The notes beneath the pieces are model-generated. The model ran no database searches, was not told the origin of the DNA, and worked only from the letters and a program-made list of their open reading frames with translations. Source: Deinococcus metallilatus (lineage in GTDB: Bacteria; Deinococcota; Deinococci; Deinococcales; Deinococcaceae). From it: a stretch of DNA of 64,000 bases. Made by a program: the position numbers and the translations under genes. The stretch is taken from positions 344,148 through 408,147 of the forward strand of contig NZ_CP038511.1 of the NCBI RefSeq assembly GCF_004758605.1. Reading direction: 5' to 3'. Positions within the stretch are counted from its first letter, which is position 1; each line of letters opens with the position of its first letter. Positions 26,640 through 34,202 of this stretch are shown here, piece after piece.

Positions 26640-27377
26640 TTAACACCCCCGGCTGCTCAGCGCCGCGCCGCGCAACTCGAAGTACCGAGCATGGTGCGTG
26701 AGTTCCCCGTGCCGGAAGAGTTGCCACAGCAAGTCCAGGGCGTGCGTCGCCACCATCCGCCCCACGAAGAGGTCCTGACGGCTCAAGGCCTCGATGGCGC
26801 TGCAACTCGGCGCATCGTCCTCGGGCACAGCGGTGTCCATCAGTTCGGGGTGAAGCTCCGTCGCACAGGGCAAATGATGCTTGAGGCGCTTGCCCGCTTC
26901 CCGGGGCGTCCCGAGGACGACCTGACCGGTCGTGAGGTCGTTCCCGCAGTCCAGCCAGTACCGCCAGGTGTACATCCCCTTCCCGTACGCGGCGAGGTGC
27001 AGACTCCTGCGGGCCGCCCGGGAGTCGACGCAACTGATGACCAGGTCCCAGGGCGCCCGGGCACGATGGCCGCTGAACTTGAGGGGGACAGCGACCCAAT
27101 CGAGGTTGCACGCCAGGTTCACGCGCGTGACGAGCACCTCCGCCTTGTTGCGTCCCAGGTCGCTGTGGTGGTAGCGCTGGCGGACCAGGTTGGCGTGGCT
27201 CACCTCGTCCGGGTCGAAGGCGGTGATATGCAGGCCAGCGTGGTCCAACGCCCGGAGCGCCAGGTGCAGGTGAGTGAGCCCGGTCAACACTTCGCTGCCC
27301 GTACCGCCCACGCCGACGACGGCGATCTTCAGGCGTTCCCGGCCCAGGAAGCTGGAGGGGAGCTTGTGAGGCATCAT
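26640..27377 (-). CDS. PRTRC system ThiF-family protein (E1-like)
   Basis: 245 aa. Rossmann-type nucleotide site KIAVVGVGGTGSEVL near residue 20, then ITAFDPDEVSHANLVRQRYH (the Asp that ends strand 2 plus the N-x-x-R-Q motif) and DLVISCVDSRAARRSL. This is the E1/ThiF fold that adenylates a ubiquitin-like C-terminus. The usual catalytic Cys region is short. The ATG overlaps the end of the protein B gene. With protein B (E2-like) and protein C (ubiquitin-like) in the same operon, a protein-conjugation or sulfur-transfer pathway is likely. The target is unknown. Confidence 0.92.
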   Translation of the reverse strand: MMPHKLPSSFLGRERLKIAVVGVGGTGSEVLTGLTHLHLALRALDHAGLHITAFDPDEVSHANLVRQRYHHSDLGRNKAEVLVTRVNLACNLDWVAVPLKFSGHRARAPWDLVISCVDSRAARRSLHLAAYGKGMYTWRYWLDCGNDLTTGQVVLGTPREAGKRLKHHLPCATELHPELMDTAVPEDDAPSCSAIEALSRQDLFVGRMVATHALDLLWQLFRHGELTHHARYFELRGAALSSRGC

Positions 27378-28072
27378 CGCCCTCCCACGGCCTGTTCGAG
27401 GGTCAGGCCTGCCGGGACCAGCCACTCGTCCTTGAACTCGTCCGCTTCCCGCACGGCGTCCCACAACTCGCGGTAAGTCCCTCCTGTCGCCCAACGCTTC
27501 TGGCTGTCAGCGGGCTTGACGAAGTTCGAGTAGAAGAAGGCTTGCGTCCAGGCGTCGGCGTTCTCCGGGGTGATGGCCCCCGGGCACTGCATGCTGCCGT
27601 TGCACACGGCGTGGTTGCTGAAGATGTTGAAGTACGGCGCGCGGTAGAGCGGGGTGTTCCCGGTGGGTCGCTCCGTGCCCCGCAGGGCGTAGGCGAACAT
27701 CTGCGCGCCCCGGGTCACGAAGAGAAGACGTGGCTGGGGGAACACCTGCCCGTCCAGGGCGGCCACCGCCTTGTCCGTCGCGCCTTGGAAGAGCAATTTT
27801 CGTTCCTGACGCTCGACGACCCAGGCGAGGGAGCCGACCCCCAGGGCGACGACGTGCTCAGGCACGAGGGTCAGGGTCTGCAGGGCGTTGAGTTTCAGCA
27901 ACATCTCGATGGTGTCCCTCGTGACGTTGACGCCCTCGGCCATGTACAACGCTCCGTCCCGTTCTCCCAGGGCGTGCTGCATGACGACGCCCTGTTCCTG
28001 CCGATGGTCGGTGTACACGATCAGGGCGACCCGGGCGTGTACCTCGGGCAGGGCGTTCAATTCCAGTTGCAT
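27374..28072 (-). CDS. PRTRC system protein B (Prok-E2 family D)
   Basis: 232 aa. The C-terminal half has the signature NIFSNHAVCNGSMQCPGAIT followed by WTQAFFYSNFVKPADS, where His and Cys correspond to the E2-like active site. The N-terminal half is beta-rich. It matches the E2-like component of PRTRC loci in order and length. It overlaps the ThiF gene by 4 nt. A terminator-like stem and a repeat hairpin lie between it and the upstream protein F gene. Confidence 0.9.
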   Translation of the reverse strand: MQLELNALPEVHARVALIVYTDHRQEQGVVMQHALGERDGALYMAEGVNVTRDTIEMLLKLNALQTLTLVPEHVVALGVGSLAWVVERQERKLLFQGATDKAVAALDGQVFPQPRLLFVTRGAQMFAYALRGTERPTGNTPLYRAPYFNIFSNHAVCNGSMQCPGAITPENADAWTQAFFYSNFVKPADSQKRWATGGTYRELWDAVREADEFKDEWLVPAGLTLEQAVGGR

Positions 28073-28084
28073 ACGGCCCCTTGT

Positions 28085-28107
28085 CCCCGCCCCTGCGGGG
28101 GAGGGTC
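28085..28107 (-). repeat. PRTRC intergenic hairpin element (before protein B)
   Basis: Stem CCCCGC/GCGGGG with a 4-nt loop (28085-28100) directly joined to GAGGGTC on the plus strand (GACCCTC first in the message). It is one of five similar elements in the gaps of this operon, just upstream of the ribosome-binding site of protein B. Confidence 0.7.
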
Positions 28108-28145
28108 GAAAGCGAAAACGGGACGGAGGGCCTCCCCCGTCCCGT
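28106..28145 (-). terminator. Intrinsic terminator or attenuator after protein F
   Basis: In the message direction a stem of ACGGGACGG plus GAG pairs with CTCCGTCCCGT across a GCC loop with a 2-nt bulge (28118-28145). It is followed by TTTTCGCTTT. It begins at the stop codon of protein F and would reduce expression of protein B and ThiF relative to C and F. Confidence 0.7.
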
Positions 28146-29419
28146 CAGTCGTCGGTGTCGATGATCAGGTTCGTGACCGTCTCCAGGTGCCGTTCCGCGT
28201 CCCGGTACAGCCGCACGAGTTGCACCGCGCGCTCGGCATCCTCGGGCGTGTGGATGCGGATCAGGAGGTTGTCCATGAAGCCCTCGGTCTGGGCCGCGAA
28301 CTGCCAGGTTTCCTCTAGCCGTTCCTGTACAGCATTCAGGTACCCGCTGGCGGTCCGCCCACCCTGCCCGGAGAGGATCACGGTGGGGTGACGCCGAAAC
28401 TCCCCGCGCGCACAGGTCGCCGCGAGGTCCTCGTCGCTGAGCAATTCGTACACTGTCCGGTCGATCTCCCGCAGGGCGATCAGGGCCCCGGCGATGCTTG
28501 TTACCCGCTCCGCCCACAGCCCCGTGTGTTTCCCGGCAACTTCCCGCATCTCCCCGGGTGAGAGACGGTACTTCGTGCTCACGGCGGGCAGGGCCTCGGT
28601 CATCCCGATCAGCCGCAGCAGATCCCCCGGTGGCGCGCAGCGGCCCCGCGCCTCCGTCACCACTTCCGCCCGGGTGGGGGAACGGCCCAATGCCTTGCGC
28701 AGTTCAGCGTGGACGTCCTGCCAGAAGCCCTTGGCGCTGCCCTCGTGCTCGAACATCTCCGCGTCCTCCAGGGCGTCGATGGCAGTGTACACGCTCCAGG
28801 TGCTGCGGGTGAACAAGCTGAGATGGGCGAGGATGCTGCCGAGCAGGTACGGGTGCAGTTGGTGCAGGGCTCGCCGGGCCCCGGTACACGAGAATGCGGC
28901 GCACTGCGGGGCGTGCACGAGGGTCAGGACGAGTTCGTGCACGCCGCGGGCTTCCTCCGCCTGCCCGCCCTCCCCGGTCTCCTCGTACCAGGTGAGGTGC
29001 AGGTTCCGCCAGCCGCACTCCAGGGCACCGGGGGTGCCGTTCACCCGCCGGAGGTAAGCGTGGATGGTCTCCCGCCGCTTGGGCGGCACAGCGGGGAGCA
29101 GCCCGAGTTCGATCAGGGTCGCCAGCAGGGGCAGAGCGCCCTCTAGCCGGGACAGGGCACCAGCGTTCACCCGGGTAGCAGGGACATCTGATAAGGGCAG
29201 GCCGCTCAACGTCAACCGCGACAGGCTGAGCGGGCTCAGGGCAGCAGGGGCACCTCCGGAGGCGAGAGGGGGAGCGGGGTCGAGTCGTGCCGGAGTCTCA
29301 GGAAGATCTGGCACAGCCGCTGGTGGCTGGAGGCGTCCTTCCCAGGGTCGAAGCGGCCGATGTGGGCGGGCAGGAGGGGTTGCCCCCTCACCCAGCCCGC
29401 CACCTGCTCGGGGGACCAT
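28145..29419 (-). CDS. PRTRC system protein F
   Basis: Up to 424 aa from the ATG at 29419, which has AAAGG 7 nt upstream and starts 3 nt after the protein C stop. The region from about residue 95 on is convincing: PKRRETIHAYLRRVNG, HPYLLGSILAHLSLFTRST and a long helical end, consistent with protein F of PRTRC loci. The first 60 codons are not convincing, because third positions there are only about half G/C while another frame is about 95% G/C (see 29236-29418). The true start may therefore be near 29,240, or a frame change lies in the 5' end. Confidence 0.75.
   Translation of the reverse strand: MVPRAGGGLGEGATPPARPHRPLRPWEGRLQPPAAVPDLPETPARLDPAPPLASGGAPAALSPLSLSRLTLSGLPLSDVPATRVNAGALSRLEGALPLLATLIELGLLPAVPPKRRETIHAYLRRVNGTPGALECGWRNLHLTWYEETGEGGQAEEARGVHELVLTLVHAPQCAAFSCTGARRALHQLHPYLLGSILAHLSLFTRSTWSVYTAIDALEDAEMFEHEGSAKGFWQDVHAELRKALGRSPTRAEVVTEARGRCAPPGDLLRLIGMTEALPAVSTKYRLSPGEMREVAGKHTGLWAERVTSIAGALIALREIDRTVYELLSDEDLAATCARGEFRRHPTVILSGQGGRTASGYLNAVQERLEETWQFAAQTEGFMDNLLIRIHTPEDAERAVQLVRLYRDAERHLETVTNLIIDTDD
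29236..29418 (-). other. Strongly coding alternative frame over the 5' end of protein F
   Basis: In the frame ending at TGA 29236-29238, 57 of 60 codons end in G or C, far more than in the protein F frame over the same bases. It reads EQVAGWVRGQPLLPAHIGRF and then RLCQIFLRLRHDST. It has no ATG of its own; a one-base slip in the CCCCC run at the protein F start would join that ATG to this frame. It could be a separate 60-residue protein or the true N-terminus of F before a frameshift. Confidence 0.55.
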
Positions 29420-29422
29420 GTC

Positions 29423-29644
29423 TTAGCCTTTGGTGCCGAGGCGCTTCTTGACGGTGTAGACACGCCGCCCCTCCTGAAGTTCGGGGCCTTCGACGACCGC
29501 CGTGGCGAGTTCGGGGGTGGTGAGGGCGTGGATCTTCACGACGTCCTCGACGCTGGCCGCAGGGTTGACGTCGGCGAGGTCGCGACCCTCGTAGACAATC
29601 TTGCGCTGGACTTCGGTCACGGTCACTTCATTGCTCTGGGTCAT
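29423..29644 (-). CDS. PRTRC system protein C (prokaryotic ubiquitin-like)
   Basis: 73 aa. The sequence has the pattern of the ubiquitin-like PRTRC-C family: VQRKIVYEGRDLADVNPAAS, then PELATAVVEGPE, RRVYTVKK and the conserved ending GTKG. The C-terminal glycine would be the conjugation end if the pathway works like ubiquitin; here GTKG replaces the usual GG. GAAAGGAAGG stands 7 nt before the ATG. It lies 3 nt upstream of the protein F start and shares the operon with the E1-like ThiF and E2-like protein B. Confidence 0.92.
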   Translation of the reverse strand: MTQSNEVTVTEVQRKIVYEGRDLADVNPAASVEDVVKIHALTTPELATAVVEGPELQEGRRVYTVKKRLGTKG

Positions 29645-29671
29645 GGGGCAACCTTCCTTTCGAGGAGCCCA

Positions 29672-29695
29672 CCCCGGCGGGAGCCGGGGAGGGTC
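29672..29695 (-). repeat. PRTRC intergenic hairpin element (before protein C)
   Basis: Stem CCCCGGC/GCCGGGG with loop GGGA (29672-29689), joined to AGGGTC at 29690-29695. In the message the GACCC motif overlaps the stop codon of the preceding gene. Confidence 0.7.
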
Positions 29696-30137
29696 AAGGG
29701 CGTGGTTGGAAGAACGCGAGGAGGTCAAGGGCCAGCGCGGCACGGTCCCGGATACCGGCGTGGTTGCAGGCGTGGGTCAGGCGGGTGACGCTGCCTAGAA
29801 CCTCGTGGGCGAGGGGAATTGCGCTCTGCTGAGGGGCACCGTGCTGAATCAGCAGCACCGCGAGGGCCTCGTGGGTGTCGGCGGCCGTCGCTGCGGGATC
29901 GCTCGTCGGTGCGCTGTTGGTGTGAAGCGTTTGCTTGGTGAACAGGAAGCGGCCGTGGAGGGTGGTGACGAGCAGGCCCCGGTGGGTCTCATCCATCCCG
30001 ACAACATCAGAGAGCGGAAGGGTCTGGTCGGCGGGCAGGGTACCCAGGATCTGCCCGTCCTCGTTCAGGCGATGGCGGAAGGCGGGACGGAGTTGTAGGA
30101 GGGAGGTGGTGAGGCGGTCAGCGGCAGGTGCGTTCAT
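29694..30137 (-). CDS. Hypothetical protein of the PRTRC operon
   Basis: 147 aa. The N-terminal half is beta-rich (DGQILGTLPADQTLPLSDVV, RGLLVTTLHGRFLFTK) and the C-terminal half helical (EALAVLLIQHGAPQQSAIPL, RAALALDLLAFFQP). Not recognised as a named PRTRC protein. It lies between proteins E and C, each gap holding a hairpin, so it is an operon member. CAGGAG lies 9 nt before the ATG. Confidence 0.7.
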   Translation of the reverse strand: MNAPAADRLTTSLLQLRPAFRHRLNEDGQILGTLPADQTLPLSDVVGMDETHRGLLVTTLHGRFLFTKQTLHTNSAPTSDPAATAADTHEALAVLLIQHGAPQQSAIPLAHEVLGSVTRLTHACNHAGIRDRAALALDLLAFFQPRP

Positions 30138-30159
30138 TCAGGGCTCCTGGCAGGGCAGG

Positions 30160-30181
30160 CCCCCAGGCCGTGGACTGGGGG
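30160..30181 (-). repeat. PRTRC intergenic hairpin element (variant)
   Basis: Stem CCCCCAG/CTGGGGG with an 8-nt loop. Unlike the other four it lacks the adjoining AGGGT motif, having TGGAGG instead. Confidence 0.5.
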
Positions 30182-30193
30182 TGGAGGAGCGGT

Positions 30194-31273
30194 TCAGAAC
30201 AAGCCCGGAGCGCTGGCCTTTTTGAGGACGAAGGCCGTCTTGGTTTCCTTGCCGGGCTTCACGCTCAGCTTCTGGGTCTGGGCCTCGTAGCCCTGGGCGT
30301 CGAGGCTGAGGGCGTACTCCCCGGCAGGCAGGGCCGTCTTCTTCCCGGCCTGGAAGGGATGGGGCTTCCCTCCCCCGTCGGTGAGGACGAGCGTGGTGTC
30401 CCTGGGTGAGACCTCGACGGTGAGGTGCCCTCCCTGGCTGGCTGGCGTGGCGGGCTTACTTGAGGCGGCCCTCAGTTTGGCTGTATTCTGGGTCGCCTGG
30501 CGGTGCGCCTCCGCAGCCGCCCGGACAGTCGCGGCGTAGTGCGCCGTCTCCCGGGCGACGCTGCGGCCCTGCCGGTACTCCTCGAGCTTCACGCCAAGCT
30601 GGGTGTCGAGTGCGCTCGGGGCTCCCTTGACTTGCAAGGGTACTGCCGTGCTGTGCGGCTCGTCCTTGATCGGGGTGGGCTGGACGGTCACGAGGAGTGC
30701 ATCCCCCACACGGGCAAGGATCAGGCTGAGGGTCTCCCCTGCCCCGAGGGTGCTCGCGAGCTGGCTGATCAGCCCGGCGCCCAGCGTCCCTTCCGGCCAG
30801 GTCACGGGTAGGCTGGTCTCCGGGACGTTGGAAGCAGGGTCCAGTCCCTCTGCGCCAGCGTCGTCTGCTGCCGGGTCCACGTCCTCGGCAGTCTCGCCCA
30901 GTTCAGTTTCACCCTCCTCGCTTTCCTCCCCGTCCTCCAGGCCCAGCGTGTCGTCGGTGGTGACCGGTTCAGGCGTCATCTCCTGATGGTCAAGCGCCTC
31001 GTCCACGGCCCCTTGCTCGGCACTGGCGACGGGGACGAAGGGCAGGTTGACTGGGTGGGAGAGGGCCTGCACGTCGGCGAGGAGCCGCTCGGCCGCCGGG
31101 ACGTGTTCTTTGGCGTCCTGGTTCTGCTTAAAGAGCCCGACCGCTTCCTCGTACAGGTCGGGGTGCTGCCCGTGGAGGCGGGCCATTTCCCGCTTGAGGT
31201 CATCGTGGACGTCTTGCAGGGTGCGCCGGGGTTCGTCGAAGGGGAGCAGCGGAGCGGTGTTGCCCTGGGTCAT
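30194..31273 (-). CDS. PRTRC system protein E with C-terminal PEGA domain
   Basis: 359 aa. An N-terminal helical part and an acidic, disordered middle (about 100-160) precede a domain TLGAGETLSLILARVGDALL...AVPLQVKGAPSALDTQLG, typical of PRTRC protein E. The last 70 residues form a PEGA domain: DTTLVLTDGGGKPHPF, LPAGEYALSLDAQGYEAQTQ and KKASAPGLF. The PEGA tail suggests binding to a surface or carbohydrate, or is just a beta-sandwich module. Function unknown. GGAGG lies 9 nt before the ATG. Confidence 0.85.
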   Translation of the reverse strand: MTQGNTAPLLPFDEPRRTLQDVHDDLKREMARLHGQHPDLYEEAVGLFKQNQDAKEHVPAAERLLADVQALSHPVNLPFVPVASAEQGAVDEALDHQEMTPEPVTTDDTLGLEDGEESEEGETELGETAEDVDPAADDAGAEGLDPASNVPETSLPVTWPEGTLGAGLISQLASTLGAGETLSLILARVGDALLVTVQPTPIKDEPHSTAVPLQVKGAPSALDTQLGVKLEEYRQGRSVARETAHYAATVRAAAEAHRQATQNTAKLRAASSKPATPASQGGHLTVEVSPRDTTLVLTDGGGKPHPFQAGKKTALPAGEYALSLDAQGYEAQTQKLSVKPGKETKTAFVLKKASAPGLF

Positions 31274-31298
31274 GGTTGGAAACCTCCGCCGCCCGCCC

Positions 31299-31320
31299 CA
31301 CCGCGTCAGCGGTGAGGGTT
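31299..31320 (-). repeat. PRTRC intergenic hairpin element (before protein E)
   Basis: Stem CACCGC/GCGGTG with loop GTCA (31299-31314) joined to AGGGTT at 31315-31320. Confidence 0.65.
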
Positions 31321-31339
31321 AGGCCGATCCGGGAGGTGC

Positions 31340-31573
31340 TCAGGTGGCTGGCGGGGACGTCACCGGGAGCGCTCCGGCAGTGATTCCGGCCAGGATCACG
31401 CAGGTACGGGTGTAGTCCACGCGGCGCAGAGGACCGTCCCAGCCCAGGAAGTGGTGGCGCGGGACCTCCGTTCCTGGCGACTCTGCTTCCTGCCGAGGCC
31501 GAGTCGGATCGGCCGGGAGCCTGACGAGCGCCGAGCGGAGGCAGGCCAGGAGGGTGTTCCCTGCCCGCAGGTC
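31340..31573 (-). other. Possible small coding frame just after the helicase
   Basis: Directly behind the helicase TGA and in the same frame, 77 codons stay open to a second TGA at 31340. About three quarters of them end in G or C. The reading includes LRAGNTLLACLRSALVRLP, HHFLGWDGPLRRVDYTRTC and VILAGITAGALPVT. There is no ATG near the start; CTG or an internal GTG would be needed. It is either a small gene with an unusual start or a read-through extension of the helicase. Confidence 0.35.
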
Positions 31574-33229
31574 TCACCCGCCCTCCCGTGCCCGCACTCC
31601 CGCCGGGATGGGGCTGTGCTCGGCGTCCACGAAGAACAGGTCCCGCCTGCTGCGGGTGAAGGCGACGAACTGGAGACACCGCTCGGCCTGGAGCGCCTGC
31701 GGCGTCCTGGCCTTGGGGTGAGGCAGCAGAGCGGGCTCCAGGATGAACACGCGTTCGGCCTCCTGTCCCTTGGCACGGTGGACCGTGCTCAGGACGACGC
31801 TGCGCTCCGGGTCGCCTTGAAACAGCAGTCGGATGTCGGCGACGAGTTGCCCCAGCGTCTGGGCGCCCCCGGCATCGAGCACCCGCGTGATCGCCGAGAG
31901 CCGGTCGGCCAGTCCGGCCAGGCGCAACCCCGGATCACGGCCCTCGCGCTCGGCCTCCCGGGTGAGTTGCTCGGCGAGGAAGGTGGCATACCCATTGAGC
32001 CGCCCCGTGATGTCGGTGAGCGGGAGGCGGTCCTGAACCTGGTCGCGCTGGGGCTCCACGCCGTCGAAGGTGGCCGCGTCACGGGCGAAGGCGACCAGGC
32101 TGCGGGCGAGGTCTCGTCCCCGGACGATGGCGGGGATGCCCGCGGCCACCAGCCGGTAACACCAGTCGGCGAGCGGCGCGTTCGTGCGACAGAGCACCAG
32201 GTCGCCGGGCCTCGCCAGCGCAAGGAACTCCTCGCCGCTGAGATCATCGAGGGTGCCCCCCGGTGCGCCCGGGGCGGCTTCGAGGGCTTGGCCGAAGGGT
32301 TGGGCGAGTGCAACGTGCCGCCAGGGGCAGCGGTAGGTGATCGACAGCGGCCGCCGCATGGCCCCGAACAGTTCGGTGAAGTGGCGCATGCTGTCCTGAT
32401 CGGCGCCGTTGAAGCCGTAGATGCTCTGCGACGGGTCCCCGACGCCGACCACCCGGGTGTGCTCGTCGGTGGCCGCCTGCAGGAGGGCCAGTTGTGCACG
32501 GGAGAGGTCCTGAAGCTCGTCGACCAGCAGGAAGCGGTACGGCGTGCTCAGGCGCCAGCCGAACACTCCTGGCGCGAGCACCTGGTCGAGAAAGCTCAAG
32601 ACCTGCCCGTCCTGCAACAGCTTCAGGCCTCGCCGCAGCACCTTCAGGGTCAGGGTGTGCAGCGCCGTCTCCGCGCCGAGGATCGGGGCGTCCACGGCGT
32701 CCATCGCCTCGGCCCAATCCTGCAGCTGGGGCTCCAACCCCAGGGCGTGCCCGACATGCAGTTCGACGCAGGCGCCCAGCCGCTCGGTGAGCTCTCGCCG
32801 GGCGGCGGGCGAGGCGACCCGGGCTTCGCAGACGATCTCGCGAATGAGGTCGTCGTACTTGCGCGGCTCGAACTTCAGGCCGCTGAGGTTCTGGGTACAG
32901 ATCAGGTGCCCCAGGCTGCTGACGGTGCGCACGTCGAACTCGGGTGGGATGACCTTCTTGAGGGTCCCCACGATGTCCTTGTTGAAGGCGAGGAAGGCGG
33001 CCTTCTCCCCTGCCGGGAGCAACCCCAGTTCCAGGATCAGGGCGGCGATCATCTCCAGCAGGGCGGTCTTGCCGCTGCCCGGCCCGGCCTCCACGGTGAC
33101 GGCGCGGACACCCTGGGCGACGTCTTCGAGGATGGTCCGCTGGTAGGTGCTGGGGGTGCGCTTCTGCCGGACGGTGGTCTTGGCGCCACGGCGGACCGTT
33201 TCGAGGTGGTCGAAGAGGGTCTGGTTCAC
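31574..33229 (-). CDS. UvrD/Rep-type superfamily 1 helicase
   Basis: 551 aa. Motifs in order: Walker A VEAGPGSGKTALLEM (about 50), DEAD-like FLLVDELQDLSRAQ, motif III GVGDPSQSIYGFNGAD, motif V VVLSTVHRAKGQEAERV and motif VI QFVAFTRSRRDLFF. It is compact, lacking the large 1B/2B insertions of full UvrD. In PRTRC and plasmid loci such helicases may help replication or repair. GTG start with GGGAGGTG upstream, 12 nt after the preceding gene, so it is co-transcribed. Confidence 0.9.
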   Translation of the reverse strand: MNQTLFDHLETVRRGAKTTVRQKRTPSTYQRTILEDVAQGVRAVTVEAGPGSGKTALLEMIAALILELGLLPAGEKAAFLAFNKDIVGTLKKVIPPEFDVRTVSSLGHLICTQNLSGLKFEPRKYDDLIREIVCEARVASPAARRELTERLGACVELHVGHALGLEPQLQDWAEAMDAVDAPILGAETALHTLTLKVLRRGLKLLQDGQVLSFLDQVLAPGVFGWRLSTPYRFLLVDELQDLSRAQLALLQAATDEHTRVVGVGDPSQSIYGFNGADQDSMRHFTELFGAMRRPLSITYRCPWRHVALAQPFGQALEAAPGAPGGTLDDLSGEEFLALARPGDLVLCRTNAPLADWCYRLVAAGIPAIVRGRDLARSLVAFARDAATFDGVEPQRDQVQDRLPLTDITGRLNGYATFLAEQLTREAEREGRDPGLRLAGLADRLSAITRVLDAGGAQTLGQLVADIRLLFQGDPERSVVLSTVHRAKGQEAERVFILEPALLPHPKARTPQALQAERCLQFVAFTRSRRDLFFVDAEHSPIPAGVRAREGG

Positions 33230-33241
33230 GGCCCACCTCCC

Positions 33242-33775
33242 TCAGGGGGACGCAAGGTCGAGCTGGCTTTCGATCTGACCTGGGTCGCCCTGGACGTCCA
33301 GCAGTTGCAGGCCGCCCAGCAGGCGGGCGAGCTGGCGTTCCTGGCGGGTGCGCAGGGCCGTCAGGACCAGGTGCAGGTCGGGGCCGAGGGTCAGCGAGAA
33401 GCAGCGCACCAGCAACACCTGCCCACCGTGGGGAAACGCCTGGGCGCCGGGGTAGGTCCGGAGCGCCTCCTGGACCTGTGGCCAGGCAGCGGGTGGGGCG
33501 CGGACCGCAACTTCGGTGTGCAGGGTGAGCCCGAGCAAACCAGGAGCACCGACCTGCTGGAGGAGGCCCTGCCGGTAGCGCAGAACTTGGCCGTGGAGGG
33601 TGAGGTGGTCGCCTTCGCCGGGCGGTCGTGGCTGGGCAGCGAGCACGATCTGCTCTCCGTGGTTTGAGGAGAGGCGCTGCCAGGCGTCGGCCGGGTCGCG
33701 GGGACGTTCGACGAGGGTGACGGCCTGCCAGGGGGTGCCCTGGTACAGCACGGCGAGTGGAACAGGTGGTGGCAT
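33242..33775 (-). CDS. Hypothetical protein, first gene of the PRTRC operon
   Basis: 177 aa. Beta-rich in places (LAVLYQGTPWQAVTLVERP, GDHLTLHGQVLRYRQG) with a helical end (RTRQERQLARLLGGLQLLDV). Good codon bias. Not recognised. No clear ribosome-binding site precedes the ATG; instead a repeat hairpin lies 12 nt upstream. Confidence 0.7.
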   Translation of the reverse strand: MPPPVPLAVLYQGTPWQAVTLVERPRDPADAWQRLSSNHGEQIVLAAQPRPPGEGDHLTLHGQVLRYRQGLLQQVGAPGLLGLTLHTEVAVRAPPAAWPQVQEALRTYPGAQAFPHGGQVLLVRCFSLTLGPDLHLVLTALRTRQERQLARLLGGLQLLDVQGDPGQIESQLDLASP

Positions 33776-33786
33776 GGCCGGGAGAG

Positions 33787-33810
33787 CCCCGGGTCGTCCC
33801 GGGGAGGGTC
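33787..33810 (-). repeat. PRTRC intergenic hairpin element (first in the operon)
   Basis: Stem CCCCGGG/CCCGGGG with loop TCGT (33787-33804) joined to AGGGTC at 33805-33810, between the promoter region and the first operon gene. Confidence 0.7.
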
Positions 33811-34202
33811 CACTGCGGCGTGGGCCGGTGGGTTGAACTCACGGGAAGGCATGGCGGCCTTGATGACGTGGAGAGGCGTGGCCTCCTGGGCGAGCAGTGT
33901 GGCGACGGAGGACAGGGCTGGAGGGCGGCGGTCTAGGTCAGGCGTTTTTACAACACTGTAAATGAACTGAAGCATTGGCTCTGCATCCACCCATGTAACG
34001 GTCACCCAGTGAGCAGGTAGCAAAACGAGTCCCGGCCCAAGCCTGTGCTACCCTCCCGGTGGAACCACCATCCACCGCCCGCGCCGGGGCCAAACAGGGG
34101 GCAAACACCAGCGGCATCAGGAGAGTTCTGTCGTCTCGCCACACAGGGCGTGGAACGAATACCGGCGCACCACGCTCACTTCATGTGTAAGGAGAGATCG
34201 AC
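33811..34202. promoter_or_regulatory. Divergent control region with TTTAC-N6-GTAAA palindrome
   Basis: About 390 nt separate the PRTRC operon from a divergent gene. TTTACAACACTGTAAA (33947-33962) is a near-perfect 16-bp palindrome and matches one upstream of the recombinase-like gene at 35192-35207. The minus strand also stays open from an ATG near 33,976 with fair codon bias for about 50 codons, which may be leader or a small gene. On the plus strand AAGGAG lies 8 nt before the gene at 34,203. Confidence 0.6.

Noticed and set aside
31451..33667. A 738-codon plus-strand frame
   Set aside because: Antisense to the helicase, which has all its motifs in the minus strand.
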